From the NCBI GenBank assembly GCA_028290405.1, contig JAQGJX010000062.1, forward strand, positions 1-40,413: 40,413 bases of DNA, written 5' to 3'. This DNA is from Hyphomicrobiales bacterium (GTDB lineage: Bacteria > Pseudomonadota > Alphaproteobacteria > Rhizobiales > Beijerinckiaceae). Shown here piece by piece: positions 25,590 through 34,670 of the stretch. Every line of letters starts with the position of its first letter. Positions within the stretch are counted from its first letter, which is position 1. Below the pieces are notes generated by a model. That model saw only the letters and a program-made list of their open reading frames with translations, was not told the origin of the DNA and did no database searches. The position numbers were made by a program, and so were the translations under genes.

Positions 25590-26528
25590 ATGACGTTCGC
25601 CATCGCTTCGTTCAACGCCGAGAACCTTGGCTTCTCGCGCGATTTCGACCAGCGGCTGGGCGCGCTTCGCCCTGTGCTGCACGCGTTGCGCGCCGACGTG
25701 CTCTGCCTGCAGGAGGTGAACGCCCCGCGCGAGACGCCGCAGGGGCCGCGCGGCTTCGCCCCGCTGGACGAACTGGTGCGGGGTACGCCCTACGCGACCT
25801 TTCACCGCGCCACCAGCGCAAGGCCGGGTTCAAGCGAGCCTGCGGACGTGCACAATCTGGCTGTCCTGTCGCGCTTCCCCATCGAGGAGACGCGCCAGCT
25901 TCACCACGACCTCGTGCCCGCGTGGGATTGGACGCCGCCGGGCGAGGACGCCCCGGTGCGCGCGCAATTCGACCGCCCGATTCTCTACGTACGGGCGCGC
26001 ATGGCGGCAGGACCGTTGCACGTGCTCAACCTGCACCTGCGCGCCCCACGCGCCGCCCACCTGCCGGGCGACAAGCAGGACGGCCGCTGGACCAGCAGCG
26101 CCGGCTGGGCCAAGGGCATGTTCCTCGCCGCGCAATTGCGGCAGGCGCAGGCGCTGGAGGCGCGGCTTTTCGCGGAGGGACTTTTCGACGCCGAGCCTGA
26201 CGCCCGCATCGTCGTGTGCGGCGATTTCAACGCCGATTCCTACGAGACGCCGACGCGCATCCTGTGCGGCGCGGCGGACGATCTCGACAGCGCGGCCTTC
26301 GCCGAGCGCCGGCTGGAGCGGCTGGAGGCCCGCGTCGAACCCGGGCGCCGGCACACGGTGATCCACGCGGGACGGCGGGTGCTGCTCGACCACATCCTCG
26401 CCTCCCCGGCGCTGGCGCGCGATTGCGCCGGCGTCGAGATCCTGAACGAGAACCTGATCGACGAGGCGACCGCGCCCGATGAGGTCATCGGCTCGCTGCA
26501 TGCGCCGGTCGTGGCGCGTTTCGCCTGA
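25590..26528 (+). CDS. Endonuclease/exonuclease/phosphatase family protein
   Basis: The 312-residue protein has the EEP (exonuclease III / DNase I-like) fold motifs in order: IASFNAENL at the N-terminus, LCLQEVN near 40, LHVLNLHLRAP near 155, VVCGDFNADSYETP near 215, LLDHILAS near 270 and GSLHAPVVARF at the end. The last is usually SDHxP; here Asp is replaced by Leu. The family hydrolyses phosphodiester or phosphomonoester bonds in nucleic acids, lipids or inositides, and the substrate is unknown. ATG at 25590 follows GAGGGAG. It is divergent from the catabolic operon and ends 3 bases from the convergent TAXI gene. Confidence 0.87.
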   Translation: MTFAIASFNAENLGFSRDFDQRLGALRPVLHALRADVLCLQEVNAPRETPQGPRGFAPLDELVRGTPYATFHRATSARPGSSEPADVHNLAVLSRFPIEETRQLHHDLVPAWDWTPPGEDAPVRAQFDRPILYVRARMAAGPLHVLNLHLRAPRAAHLPGDKQDGRWTSSAGWAKGMFLAAQLRQAQALEARLFAEGLFDAEPDARIVVCGDFNADSYETPTRILCGAADDLDSAAFAERRLERLEARVEPGRRHTVIHAGRRVLLDHILASPALARDCAGVEILNENLIDEATAPDEVIGSLHAPVVARFA

Positions 26529-26531
26529 GGG

Positions 26532-27821
26532 TCAGACGCCCCCGAGCGCGGCGCGGCGCTTGTCCACGAGCCTGCCGAACAGGCCGATCCACGGGGTGGG
26601 ATCGAAATCGTCGTTGGAATCGATGACCCCGTTGGCGTAATCGCGGATCAGGGATTTCAGCACGGCGTCGAACGCCTCCTCCACCTCGTCGACCTCGGCC
26701 AGCGTGCGCGCCGCGTCGAGCTGGTCCACCAGCCCCGCCATATGCTGCGTCATGCCGACGCTGTCGGGCCTTTCGCGCAGGCCCACCCAGCCAAGGAATC
26801 CCATGACGGAGGAGCCCAGGATGCTGAGGGAAAAGAGCGTCAGCCAGATGTGGTCGCTGTATTCCTCCAGGAAGGTCTGGGTGTCGTCGTTCACGTAGGC
26901 GACGACGCCCGCGTGCGGCATGTAGCGGCGCTGCGTCTCGATGGAGGGCGTATCCACCGCGAACGAATTGTCCTCCGTGCGGCGCAGGCGCGTGCGCGCC
27001 TCCAGCAGGGCGGTGGTGAGGTCGGTGGCGACGGCGTCGCGCATGTCGCTGCTGGCGACCAGTTCGTAGGTGATGGCGACTGTGGGCAGCGTCTGCGGCG
27101 GCAGCGCCGGCGTTCCCCCCAGCACGCCTGCCGGCAGGGTCGCGGCTTCAAGATCGCGATAGCGGAAGGCCAGCGCCTCGGCCGCCGGGATGCCCGCGAT
27201 GACCACCGGAACCTTCTCGCGCTCCACCACGTCGGCGATGATGCGCCGCAGCCGCTGGCCCGGCCAGGCGACGAAGACCAGCGCGTCCACCTCGCCGGAC
27301 GCAAGCGCGGCGCCCGCCGCCTGGATCGGCACGTCGCGCAGGTCCGCAGCCCCCTGCCCTACGCGGTAATGGGCGAGGATGCGCTCCACCAGCGGCCGGT
27401 TGTCGTCCGACTCGCCGCGCACGACGCCGATCACGTGTCCTGCGAGCTGCGAGACGTCGCCCACGCCCCGGTCGGCACGGGCGGCCACGATGACATGCCG
27501 TTTCTGCACTACCACGATGGAGCGCGCCTCCGTGGAGGTGGAATCGTCGCTGCGCAGCAGCGCGAGCTGCACGTCGCCGGCGTCCAGCGCCCGGGCCGCG
27601 TCGGCGGAACTGGCGGTGGGCGTTATCTCCAGCCTGAAGCCCTGCCGGGTCTCCACCATGGCGCGGGCCAGCGCGCGCATGAACGTCATCTGCTGCGAGC
27701 CTTCCGGCCCCACCGCCACGCGCAGGGTGCGCGGCTGGGTGAAGGCGAACCAGCCCGCAAGGCCGATCGCCGCAAGGCCGAACAGGGTCGCCGTCCAGCG
27801 CAACAGAAGCCGCCGGTTCAT
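26532..27821 (-). CDS. TAXI family TRAP transporter solute-binding protein, membrane-anchored
   Basis: The 429-residue protein has an N-terminal membrane helix (LLLRWTATLFGLAAIGLAGWFAF). A periplasmic TAXI-type binding domain follows (TLRVAVGPEGSQQMTFMRALARAMVE, then DVQLALLRSDDS). A second membrane helix near residue 345 (IWLTLFSLSILGSSVMGFLGWVGL) leads to a C-terminal cytoplasmic tail of about 70 residues. That two-helix layout with an inside tail differs from secreted TAXI receptors and recalls forms linked to signalling. No TRAP permease gene is nearby. ATG at 27821 has GGAGGC upstream; the extension to 27923 was rejected. Confidence 0.85.
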   Translation of the reverse strand: MNRRLLLRWTATLFGLAAIGLAGWFAFTQPRTLRVAVGPEGSQQMTFMRALARAMVETRQGFRLEITPTASSADAARALDAGDVQLALLRSDDSTSTEARSIVVVQKRHVIVAARADRGVGDVSQLAGHVIGVVRGESDDNRPLVERILAHYRVGQGAADLRDVPIQAAGAALASGEVDALVFVAWPGQRLRRIIADVVEREKVPVVIAGIPAAEALAFRYRDLEAATLPAGVLGGTPALPPQTLPTVAITYELVASSDMRDAVATDLTTALLEARTRLRRTEDNSFAVDTPSIETQRRYMPHAGVVAYVNDDTQTFLEEYSDHIWLTLFSLSILGSSVMGFLGWVGLRERPDSVGMTQHMAGLVDQLDAARTLAEVDEVEEAFDAVLKSLIRDYANGVIDSNDDFDPTPWIGLFGRLVDKRRAALGGV

Positions 27822-27952
27822 GCCGCCTCCGGGAGAGGAGCCAAGCTCACGAACGCAGGATGGGACTTCTGCGGGCGATTGCAAGCCGCGCTCCGTTGAC
27901 GCGAGCGGCGGGCCCGCCCACACTTGCGCAAACCTGTCTGGAGGAGTCCCCC

Positions 27953-28837
27953 ATGGGCATCGTCGCGCGCCCCGTTCACCCGTCTTTCGCCGCCGAGATC
28001 GAGGGCGTCGACCTGAAAGCCGATCACGGCCCGCAGGTCGCGGCCGCCATCGAGGCCGCGCTGGACACGTACGCCGTGGTGGCGCTGCGCGGGCAAAACC
28101 TCGACGACGAACAGCAGATGGCGTTCAGCGAGCAGTTGGGCGAACTGTCCCGCGCCCTCAACCACGGCCGCCAGCCCGGGCAACAGCCGCGCCTGCGGGC
28201 GGAGCTGTACGACATCTCCAACCTCGACGAGGACGGCGCGGTGCTGGCCGAAGAAGACCGCCGCCGTACATGGCGCGAGGCGGACAAGTTGTGGCACACG
28301 GACCGCTCGTTCGTAGCCGCCGACACCACGTACTCCCTGCTCACCGGCCGCGTGGTGCCCCCTGAAGGCGCGGACACCGAATTCGCCGACATGCGCGCCG
28401 CCTGGGACGCCTTGCCGGAGGACATGAAGCGCAGAATCGACGGACTCCAGGCCGAGCACTCGGTCTGGTATTCGCGGGCGCTGGCCGCCAAGACGGACTT
28501 TCGCGAAGACGAGCTGAATACCTTTCCGCCCGTGCCCCAGCCGCTGGTGCGCACCCATCCACGCACGGGGCGCAAATCGCTGGTGCTGGCCTCCCACGCC
28601 TATCGCATCCTTGGCTGGCCGGAGGACGAGGGCAAGGGGCTGCTGGCGGAGCTGACCGCGTTCGCCACCCAGGCGCGCTTCGTGCACGCCCACAAGTGGA
28701 CGCCGGGCGATCTCGTGATCTGGGACAATCGCACCACGATGCACCGCGGCACGTCCTTCGACGACAAGCGCTGGCGGCGGGACATGCGCCGCACGACCGT
28801 GCAGGGCCCTGCGCGCCACGCCATGGCGGCGGAATAG
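27953..28837 (+). CDS. TauD/TfdA family Fe(II)/2-oxoglutarate-dependent dioxygenase
   Basis: The 294-residue enzyme couples 2-oxoglutarate decarboxylation to substrate hydroxylation. The iron triad is H115-x-D117 in LWHTDRSF and H264 in RTTMHRGT. The 2-oxoglutarate arginine is R279 or R280 in RRTTVQG. It resembles the TfdA (2,4-D cleaving) side of the family, which often removes side chains from aryloxyalkanoates or sulfonates; the substrate is not predictable. ATG at 27953 follows GGAGGAG. It stands divergent from the TAXI binding-protein gene, so the pair may be co-expressed. Confidence 0.92.
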   Translation: MGIVARPVHPSFAAEIEGVDLKADHGPQVAAAIEAALDTYAVVALRGQNLDDEQQMAFSEQLGELSRALNHGRQPGQQPRLRAELYDISNLDEDGAVLAEEDRRRTWREADKLWHTDRSFVAADTTYSLLTGRVVPPEGADTEFADMRAAWDALPEDMKRRIDGLQAEHSVWYSRALAAKTDFREDELNTFPPVPQPLVRTHPRTGRKSLVLASHAYRILGWPEDEGKGLLAELTAFATQARFVHAHKWTPGDLVIWDNRTTMHRGTSFDDKRWRRDMRRTTVQGPARHAMAAE

Positions 28838-28906
28838 ACGCCAGCTTGAGCGTGACTTTATCCGCCTGCCGGTCTAGGAACGCGCATCGCACGTTCAGAG
28901 GCGCGG

Positions 28907-29734
28907 ATGACTGCTCACGACATGGCCTTGACGCCCCGGCGCTGTCCCTTGTGCGACAGCGGCAACGCGACCCCTCGCTACCGGGTGAAGACCTTCGCGG
29001 TGGTCGCCTGCGACGATTGCGGGTTCACGTACCTGCCGGTGGCTGCGGGTTTTGATCATTATGCGGAGGGAGACGGCGCGTGGGAGAACGCGCAGCCCTC
29101 GTTCATCCAGGAGCGGCTGGCGCAGACGCCCCTGCAGACCCGGCTGTCGCTGGCGACCCGCTTTCGCACGCGGTTCAGGAAGAAGAGCCCGGTCCATTAC
29201 ATCGACCGGCACACGGCCAACCAGGCGCAACCGCGCCTAAACGTGCTCGACATCGGCTGCGGCGCGGGCGGCTACCTGCTTTCGCTGCACCCGCGCTACG
29301 TGCCGCATGGCGTCGACATCTCCCGCGAACTCGCCGCGATGGCGCACGCCTCGTTCTCGGCGCGGGGCGGCTTCGTGGTGACGGCGCCGGCCACCCAGGC
29401 GCTCTCCCGGTTCGAGCCCGGCAGCATGGACGCGATCGTGATGCGCTCATACCTCGAGCACGAGGCCGAACCCCTTGAGGTGCTCAAGGGCTGCTTCGGG
29501 CTTGTGAAGAAAGACGGTCTTGTGGTGGTGAAAGTGCCCAATTACGCCGCGCTGAACCGCGTGGTGATGGGCTCAGGCTGGTGCGGCTTCCGCTTCCCCG
29601 ACCACGTGAACTACTTCACCCCGACATCGCTCGCCCAGATGGCCGCCAAGGCGGGCTTTCGCACCCGCCAGCGCCTCGTCGACAAGCTGCCGACGAGCGA
29701 CAACATGTGGGCGGTCCTGACGCCCGTCGCGTAA
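28907..29734 (+). CDS. Class I SAM-dependent methyltransferase with N-terminal zinc-ribbon-like motif
   Basis: The 275-residue protein begins with CPLCDSG (near 13-19) and CDDCGF (near 35-40), a four-cysteine ribbon common in methyltransferases acting on sugars or surface-glycan precursors. The SAM motif VLDIGCGAGGYLL is near residue 113, and a family block VMRSYLEHEAEPLEVLKGCFGLVKKDGLVVVKVPN lies near 180-215. The substrate is unknown. It stands alone, downstream of the dioxygenase gene, with a 69-base gap. Confidence 0.87.
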   Translation: MTAHDMALTPRRCPLCDSGNATPRYRVKTFAVVACDDCGFTYLPVAAGFDHYAEGDGAWENAQPSFIQERLAQTPLQTRLSLATRFRTRFRKKSPVHYIDRHTANQAQPRLNVLDIGCGAGGYLLSLHPRYVPHGVDISRELAAMAHASFSARGGFVVTAPATQALSRFEPGSMDAIVMRSYLEHEAEPLEVLKGCFGLVKKDGLVVVKVPNYAALNRVVMGSGWCGFRFPDHVNYFTPTSLAQMAAKAGFRTRQRLVDKLPTSDNMWAVLTPVA

Positions 29735-29741
29735 GCGGGCG

Positions 29742-31238
29742 TCAGGCGGCGCCTTGCAGCGCGCCCGACAGGGTCTTGCCCTCGGGATCGGCAAGCGCGG
29801 CAGCCACCGCCCTGCGCAGCGCGGCGGAATGGTCGGACGGCGCCGGAGAGGCCAGCGCGGGCTCCACGATCCGGCTGAAGATGGCGGCGTAATTGGTGCG
29901 CCCGCGCAGATGCGTGTCGCCGTATCCTTTCAGCAGGCGCGGCAGCTCCGCCAGCGCCCCGGCGAGGTCCGGCGCGCGGGCCAGCGCGCTGCGCATCGCC
30001 GTCAGCCATAGCTCGATGGCCACCTGCTCCTCCCCGTAGCGCAGCGAGGAACGCCGCACCCGCTGCATCGCCGCAAGCCCGCGCATGAGCCAGTAGCCGA
30101 ACACGCTGGTGGTGGAGAGATTGATCCCCTTGCCCAGCAGCGGGATGTATTTCGCCGCATCTGCGCGCGCCATGAACCACCGTCCCGCGCGGGCCGGCAG
30201 CATGGCGGCGATCTCGTCCGCGCCGGGCTTCATGAACTCCACGACCTTCAGGATCTGTCCGGGCTGCATCTCGGCGTCCTTGCGGATGCGCTCGAAGCGG
30301 GCGCTCCGGGTCTTGAGATCGGCGACGCGCGGAATGTCCTCGTAGGCCATCCAGAGGGCGAGGCGGCGCGCGCCTTCCTCCAGCGCATGGGCCACGCGCG
30401 GATCGTCCAGCGCGGGCGCGCTGGCGACGAGCGTGCGCACGCGCTCCAGGAACAGGTCGCCATAGGCCTCGTCCTGGTAGTCGATGCAGCGCGCGACGCC
30501 GTGGGCGACGACCTCGCGCACGGCCTGGGGCAGATGGGCCATGTCGGCGCCCGTCTTCAGCGGCTCCGCGGCGGCAGGAGCGGGCGCGGCTTCGGTCTGC
30601 GCCGCAGGGGGATGGGCGGCGACGGCGAACGCCGCCGCAAAGCCCTTCAGGCTGGGCCCGGCGCCGCGCCCGCCGGAGCGCACGACCTCTTCGCAAAGCT
30701 CGCGCGGCCACGGGAACGCGCCCGCCCCGGCCAGCGCGCCGAACATGGCGGCGCTGACGATGGTGCCGTTCGCCTGCGCCAGCGCGTCAAGGTCCATGCT
30801 GACGTATCGGCGCGACAAGGCCTGCGCGGCGGCGTGGACCTTGTCGCCGTCGAAACGGCCGTCGCCCATCTGCATCTTTTCCATCGTCGTGTAGACGCGG
30901 CTCGTGGAGGCGATGAACAGCGTGCGGTCGGGCGACACGAACCCGCGCTCCAGCAGGCGGCCCGCCTCCAGCAGTTCGCTGGCGATGGCGACGTCCACGC
31001 GCCCCGCCGAGGGCACCAGCGCGAAGATGGGCGCCCGGCCGGCAGGATCGGGCGCGGACATGACCTCGATGTAATAGCTCGTCGCGCCCGTGCGCTGCGC
31101 GACGCCGGGCACCGAGGTCGCCTGCACCGGAAGGCCTGCGCGCGTGGCGCATTCGACGATCCATTCGGCGAGGACGCCGCCGCCTTCGCCGCCCAGCGCG
31201 GCGATGAGATAGGTGAGTGGGCGAGCCGCCTGCGTCAT
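29742..31238 (-). CDS. iorB: Indolepyruvate oxidoreductase subunit beta (long form)
   Basis: Residues 1-200 of the 498-residue protein are the gamma-type domain of 2-oxoacid:ferredoxin oxidoreductases (IAALGGEGGGVLAEWIVECA, then VPGVAQRTGATSYYIE). Residues about 235-498 are the extra C-terminal domain found in long proteobacterial IorB proteins. With IorA it oxidatively decarboxylates arylpyruvates to aryl-acetyl-CoA and reduces ferredoxin. A proline/alanine-rich linker (about 208-225) joins the halves. It starts 4 bases after the iorA stop, so the two form an operon. The SDR gene divergent from iorA may belong to the same aryl-acid pathway. Confidence 0.93.
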   Translation of the reverse strand: MTQAARPLTYLIAALGGEGGGVLAEWIVECATRAGLPVQATSVPGVAQRTGATSYYIEVMSAPDPAGRAPIFALVPSAGRVDVAIASELLEAGRLLERGFVSPDRTLFIASTSRVYTTMEKMQMGDGRFDGDKVHAAAQALSRRYVSMDLDALAQANGTIVSAAMFGALAGAGAFPWPRELCEEVVRSGGRGAGPSLKGFAAAFAVAAHPPAAQTEAAPAPAAAEPLKTGADMAHLPQAVREVVAHGVARCIDYQDEAYGDLFLERVRTLVASAPALDDPRVAHALEEGARRLALWMAYEDIPRVADLKTRSARFERIRKDAEMQPGQILKVVEFMKPGADEIAAMLPARAGRWFMARADAAKYIPLLGKGINLSTTSVFGYWLMRGLAAMQRVRRSSLRYGEEQVAIELWLTAMRSALARAPDLAGALAELPRLLKGYGDTHLRGRTNYAAIFSRIVEPALASPAPSDHSAALRRAVAAALADPEGKTLSGALQGAA

Positions 31239-31242
31239 GATC

Positions 31243-33384
31243 TCAACCCACCCGCGTCAGCATGCGCCGGGCGCCAGCCTTGGCGCGGTCGAACCATGTG
31301 GGGTTCGAGACGATTTCGGCCCGGAAGAAAGACGGGCACAGGGTCGCCGCATGGGCGTTCGCGCCGCACAGGCCGCAGCCCACGCACCCGTTGGTGACAT
31401 GCGCCACCGGGTCCGTCTTCAGCGGATCGCTCGAGGGCTTCACGGTCAGCGTCGGGCAGCCGGACAGGCGGATGCACGAATGGTCGCCCGTGCAGGTGTC
31501 CTCGTCCACGCCATAGCGCTCGCGCACGACGCGCTCTCCGCCGGCGAGCTTCTTCGCGCGGATCGGGCGCAGGCGACGCTGGCGTTCAAGCTGGCATTCG
31601 CCTTCCGCAATGATGACCTTGAGGCCGCCATAGGGCGTCTTCATCGCGTCCAGCAGCGTGTCGCGCACGCTGCCGACGTTGTAATTATGCACGGTGCGCA
31701 TCCACTGCACGCCCATGCCCTTCAGGGTCTTCTCGATGGTGAGTTCGTTCGCCGTGGTGCTCAGGCCTTCGGCCGCCTGGCGGGAGGCTGACGTGGGCGT
31801 GGAGATCACGTCCTGCGTGCCGGTGGCGGACGTGTACCCGTTCTTCATGATGACAAGAATCTGGTCGCCCTTGTTGAGCAGCGACGAGGTGACGCCCGAC
31901 AGGAGGCCGTTATGCCAGAAGCCGCCGTCGCCCATGATGGCGACGGGCCGCTTGGCGGAGAACCCCTGCACGCCGGCGCTGGAGGCCAGACTCATGCCGT
32001 AGCCCAGAATGGAGTTGCCGAACGAGAACGGCTCGAACGTCGCCAGCGCGTGGCAGCCGATGTCGGCCGACACATGCACCTTGCCGACGTCCCGCTCCGC
32101 CAATTTCAGCGCCGCGAACACGGGCCGCTCCGGACAGCCGATGCAGAACCCCGGCGGGCGCGGCGGCAACGGGCCCGCGAGCGCCTGCGCCGCGTCGCGC
32201 CGCACGCCGTCCACGCTGGCCGCGAAGGCCTGGGCGCCGGACAGGTCAAGCTGCGGCATGTGGCGCGAAAAAACCTTCAGCAGGCCCGCGACCAGCATCT
32301 CGGACGTGTATTCGCCCACCATGGGCAACACGTCCTTGCCGTGCAACGTCGTGTTGCAGTCGGCGCGGCGCAGGATGGTGCCGACCTCGTGCTCGATATA
32401 TTCGGGCTGGCCTTCCTCGATCACCACGATGGCGTCGCGGCCTGTCGCGAAGCGCACGATTTCGTCCGGCACGAGCGGATAGACCACGTTGAGCGCCAGG
32501 ATCGGCACGTCCGTCTCGCCGTAGGAATCGGCGAGGCCCATCTCCTGCAAGGCGCGGATGAGCGTGTTGTAGAGCCCGCCCTGCACCACGAGGCCGACGT
32601 TCCTGTGCTTGCCGTCGAAGAGTTCGTTCAGCCCGTGATCGACGATGAACTGGCGCGCCGCGGGCATGCGCACTTCGTACTTCAGCTTCTCGTGCCGGTA
32701 GGTCACCGGGGGATGCGCAAGCCGGTCGTAGAGAAAATCAGCCGGCTGCTGCTGCAGGTCGCGCCCGGAAATGCGCGGGCGCACGTTGTCGCTCGCCACG
32801 AACGTGCCGCGCAGATGGCAGGCGCGGATGCGCAACTCCATGATGACGGGCGCGTTGGAGGCTTCCGAAAGCTGGAAGCCCTTCTCCACCATGCGCACGA
32901 TGGTGGGCAGGTTGGGGCGCGGATCCATCAGCCACATGGCCGATTTCATCGCGAAGGCGTGGGTGCGCTCCTGGATGACGCTGGCGCCCTCGCCGTAATC
33001 CTCGCCGACCACGATGAGCGCGCCGCCCATCACCCCCGGGGAGGACAGGTTCGACAGCGCGTCAGCCGCCACGTTGGTGCCCACGATGGACTTCCAGGTG
33101 ACCGCCCCGCGCACGGGATACATGATGGAGGCGCCCAGCATGGCGGCCGCGGAGGCTTCGTTGGTGCAGGCCTGCACGTTGACGCCCAGTTCCCCCATGA
33201 GGTCGCGGGCCTCCACCATCACGTCGAGCAGATGGGAGACCGGCGCGCCCTGATAGCCGCCCACGTAGGTGACGCCCGATTGCAGCAGCGCCTTGGTGAC
33301 GGCCAGGATGCCCTCGCCATGGAAGGTCTCGCCCGCGCCGAGCTTCAGGAGTTCGATCTGTTTCGCAAACGAGACTTCAGCCAT
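31243..33384 (-). CDS. iorA: Indolepyruvate ferredoxin oxidoreductase subunit alpha
   Basis: The 713-residue TPP enzyme has an N-terminal pyruvate:ferredoxin-type domain (GEGILAVTKALLQSGVTYVGGYQGAPVSHLLDVM). The middle TPP region has GCPERPVFAALK and the Mg-TPP block IMGDGGFWHNGLLSG. The C-terminal region has cysteine clusters CTGDHSCIRLSGC and CVGCGLCGANAHAATLC for iron-sulfur clusters, the first atypical. It carries out indolepyruvate or phenylpyruvate oxidation with IorB. The divergent upstream region contains a perfect 19-bp palindrome shared with the marR promoter, so MarR repression is predicted. Confidence 0.95.
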   Translation of the reverse strand: MAEVSFAKQIELLKLGAGETFHGEGILAVTKALLQSGVTYVGGYQGAPVSHLLDVMVEARDLMGELGVNVQACTNEASAAAMLGASIMYPVRGAVTWKSIVGTNVAADALSNLSSPGVMGGALIVVGEDYGEGASVIQERTHAFAMKSAMWLMDPRPNLPTIVRMVEKGFQLSEASNAPVIMELRIRACHLRGTFVASDNVRPRISGRDLQQQPADFLYDRLAHPPVTYRHEKLKYEVRMPAARQFIVDHGLNELFDGKHRNVGLVVQGGLYNTLIRALQEMGLADSYGETDVPILALNVVYPLVPDEIVRFATGRDAIVVIEEGQPEYIEHEVGTILRRADCNTTLHGKDVLPMVGEYTSEMLVAGLLKVFSRHMPQLDLSGAQAFAASVDGVRRDAAQALAGPLPPRPPGFCIGCPERPVFAALKLAERDVGKVHVSADIGCHALATFEPFSFGNSILGYGMSLASSAGVQGFSAKRPVAIMGDGGFWHNGLLSGVTSSLLNKGDQILVIMKNGYTSATGTQDVISTPTSASRQAAEGLSTTANELTIEKTLKGMGVQWMRTVHNYNVGSVRDTLLDAMKTPYGGLKVIIAEGECQLERQRRLRPIRAKKLAGGERVVRERYGVDEDTCTGDHSCIRLSGCPTLTVKPSSDPLKTDPVAHVTNGCVGCGLCGANAHAATLCPSFFRAEIVSNPTWFDRAKAGARRMLTRVG

Positions 33385-33487
33385 CCGTTTCGTCCCTGTC
33401 GCCGCCCGGCTCAGCCGGGTCCGTTCATCTCATTCATGGCCTCAAACCGGGGCGCAAGTCCATGGCCCAGGTCCATGGCGCCGGTTC

Positions 33488-33515
33488 TTGACAGCCTCAG
33501 GCTCATTGTTATTGT
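33488..33515 (+). promoter_or_regulatory. Candidate sigma-70 promoter of the SDR gene
   Basis: A perfect TTGACA (33488-33493) is followed after 16 bases by TATTGT (33510-33515). The -10 lies inside the palindromic operator at 33506-33524, an arrangement suited to repression. Confidence 0.5.
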
Positions 33516-33524
33516 CTATAACAA
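33506..33524. promoter_or_regulatory. MarR-type operator, iorA/SDR divergent region
   Basis: TTGTTAT-TGTCT-ATAACAA is a perfect 7-5-7 inverted repeat, extended to 8-bp arms by flanking A and T. Both arms and the spacing are identical to the site at 34671-34689 upstream of the marR gene. It lies in the only shared regulatory region of iorAB and the SDR gene. Confidence 0.78.
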
Positions 33525-33679
33525 TACGCGGAGATGCGTCCAGACGCCCACGCCGTGGCGCAGGATTTGCGAGAGCGCGGGCTGCGCGACGCTGCGGGGA
33601 CCCGCTGCAGGGGCCTTGGACAGGGCTCTCGCGTTCGCGCATGAGACGCGCACATCCGGCCGCTGAAGGAGAGATGAAG

Positions 33680-34441
33680 ATGAATCCGAACGGACATGTC
33701 GCGGTCGTCACCGGCGGCGCATCGGGATTGGGCGAGGCCACTGCGCGCCGGCTTGCGGCGGCAGGCGCCAAGGTCGCCATCGTGGACCGCAATCTGGAGC
33801 TGGGCCAGAAGGTCGCGGCCGAGATCGGCGGACGCGCCTATGCGCTGGACGTGTCCGACGCGGCCGGCGCCGAGGCGTTCTTCAAGCAGCTCGCCGACGA
33901 TATGGGCGTGGCGCGCATTCTGGTGAACTGCGCGGGCATCGCGGTGGCGCGCCGGATCGTTGGCCGCGAGGGGCCCCATACGCTGGACGAGTTCGCCAAG
34001 GTCATCACCGTGAACCTCATCGGCACGTTCAACATGATGCGCCTGATGGCCGCCGCGCTGACGCAGATCGAGCCGCTGGCGGGCGGCGAACGCGGCGTCA
34101 TCGTCTCGACCGCATCGGTGGCGGCCCTCGAAGGCCAGATCGGACAGGCGGCCTATGCCGCCTCGAAGGGCGGCGTCGTCGCCCTGACGTTGCCGGCCGC
34201 GCGCGAATTCGCGCAGTTCGGCATCCGCGTGCTGGCGCTGGCCCCCGGCCTGTTCCTCACGCCGCTGCTGGCGCAACTGCCGCAGGCGGCGCAGGATTCC
34301 CTGGCCGCCGCCATCCCCTTCCCGCCCCGCCTGGGCCTGCCCGACGAGTTCGCCGCGCTGGCCATGCACTGCGTCGAGAACAGCTTCCTGAACGGGGAAG
34401 TCATCCGGCTCGACGGCGCCCTTCGCATGGCCCCGAAGTAG
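33680..34441 (+). CDS. SDR family oxidoreductase, 3-hydroxyacyl-CoA dehydrogenase type II-like
   Basis: The 253-residue NAD(P)-dependent enzyme has the cofactor motif TGGASGLGEAT (11-21), NCAGIA (83-88) and the catalytic S146, Y159-x-x-x-K163. The C-terminal segment PFPPRLGLPDEFAALAMHCVENSFLNGEVIRLDG is typical of HSD10-type 3-hydroxyacyl-CoA dehydrogenases. ATG at 33680 is preferred because AAGGAG (33666-33671) is 8 bases upstream; the ATG at 33674 is only 2 bases from it. It is divergent from iorAB with a shared operator, so it may oxidise a hydroxyacyl-CoA in aryl-acid breakdown. Confidence 0.9.
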   Translation: MNPNGHVAVVTGGASGLGEATARRLAAAGAKVAIVDRNLELGQKVAAEIGGRAYALDVSDAAGAEAFFKQLADDMGVARILVNCAGIAVARRIVGREGPHTLDEFAKVITVNLIGTFNMMRLMAAALTQIEPLAGGERGVIVSTASVAALEGQIGQAAYAASKGGVVALTLPAAREFAQFGIRVLALAPGLFLTPLLAQLPQAAQDSLAAAIPFPPRLGLPDEFAALAMHCVENSFLNGEVIRLDGALRMAPK

Positions 34442-34447
34442 TCCTGG

Positions 34448-34474
34448 GGAACGAAGGCCCCGCCGGGGCGTTCC
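34448..34474 (+). terminator. Hairpin after the SDR gene
   Basis: GGAACG pairs with CGTTCC, with an inner CCCC/GGGG stem, starting 7 bases after the SDR stop. No T-run follows, so termination is uncertain. The rest of the 286-base gap to marR holds the marR promoter and operator. Confidence 0.35.
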
Positions 34475-34632
34475 GGGTCCGGCCTCATGTCTTAGAGTCG
34501 CTTGGCCGGGGCTAATCGAGTTCGACATCGGGACGCGGCTCGCCGCCCGTCCCCCGCCTTCCTCCCGCGCCGTCTGGCGCCAACTGGCCGGGGCCTCGCG
34601 CTCCGGCCTTTTCTTTTGGGCAGGCCGCCCGG

Positions 34633-34662
34633 TTGCGCCGCGGCTTTGGCTGCCCCTAGAAT
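34633..34662 (+). promoter_or_regulatory. Candidate sigma-70 promoter of the marR gene
   Basis: TTGCGC (34633-34638), an 18-base spacer and TAGAAT (34657-34662) predict transcription starting near 34669, at the edge of the palindromic operator. This would allow autorepression. Confidence 0.45.
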
Positions 34663-34670
34663 GACCGGCA

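Noticed and set aside
31912-33666. 584-codon plus-strand open frame
   Set aside because: Antisense shadow of iorA with no recognisable domain; iorA has clear TPP and iron-sulfur motifs.
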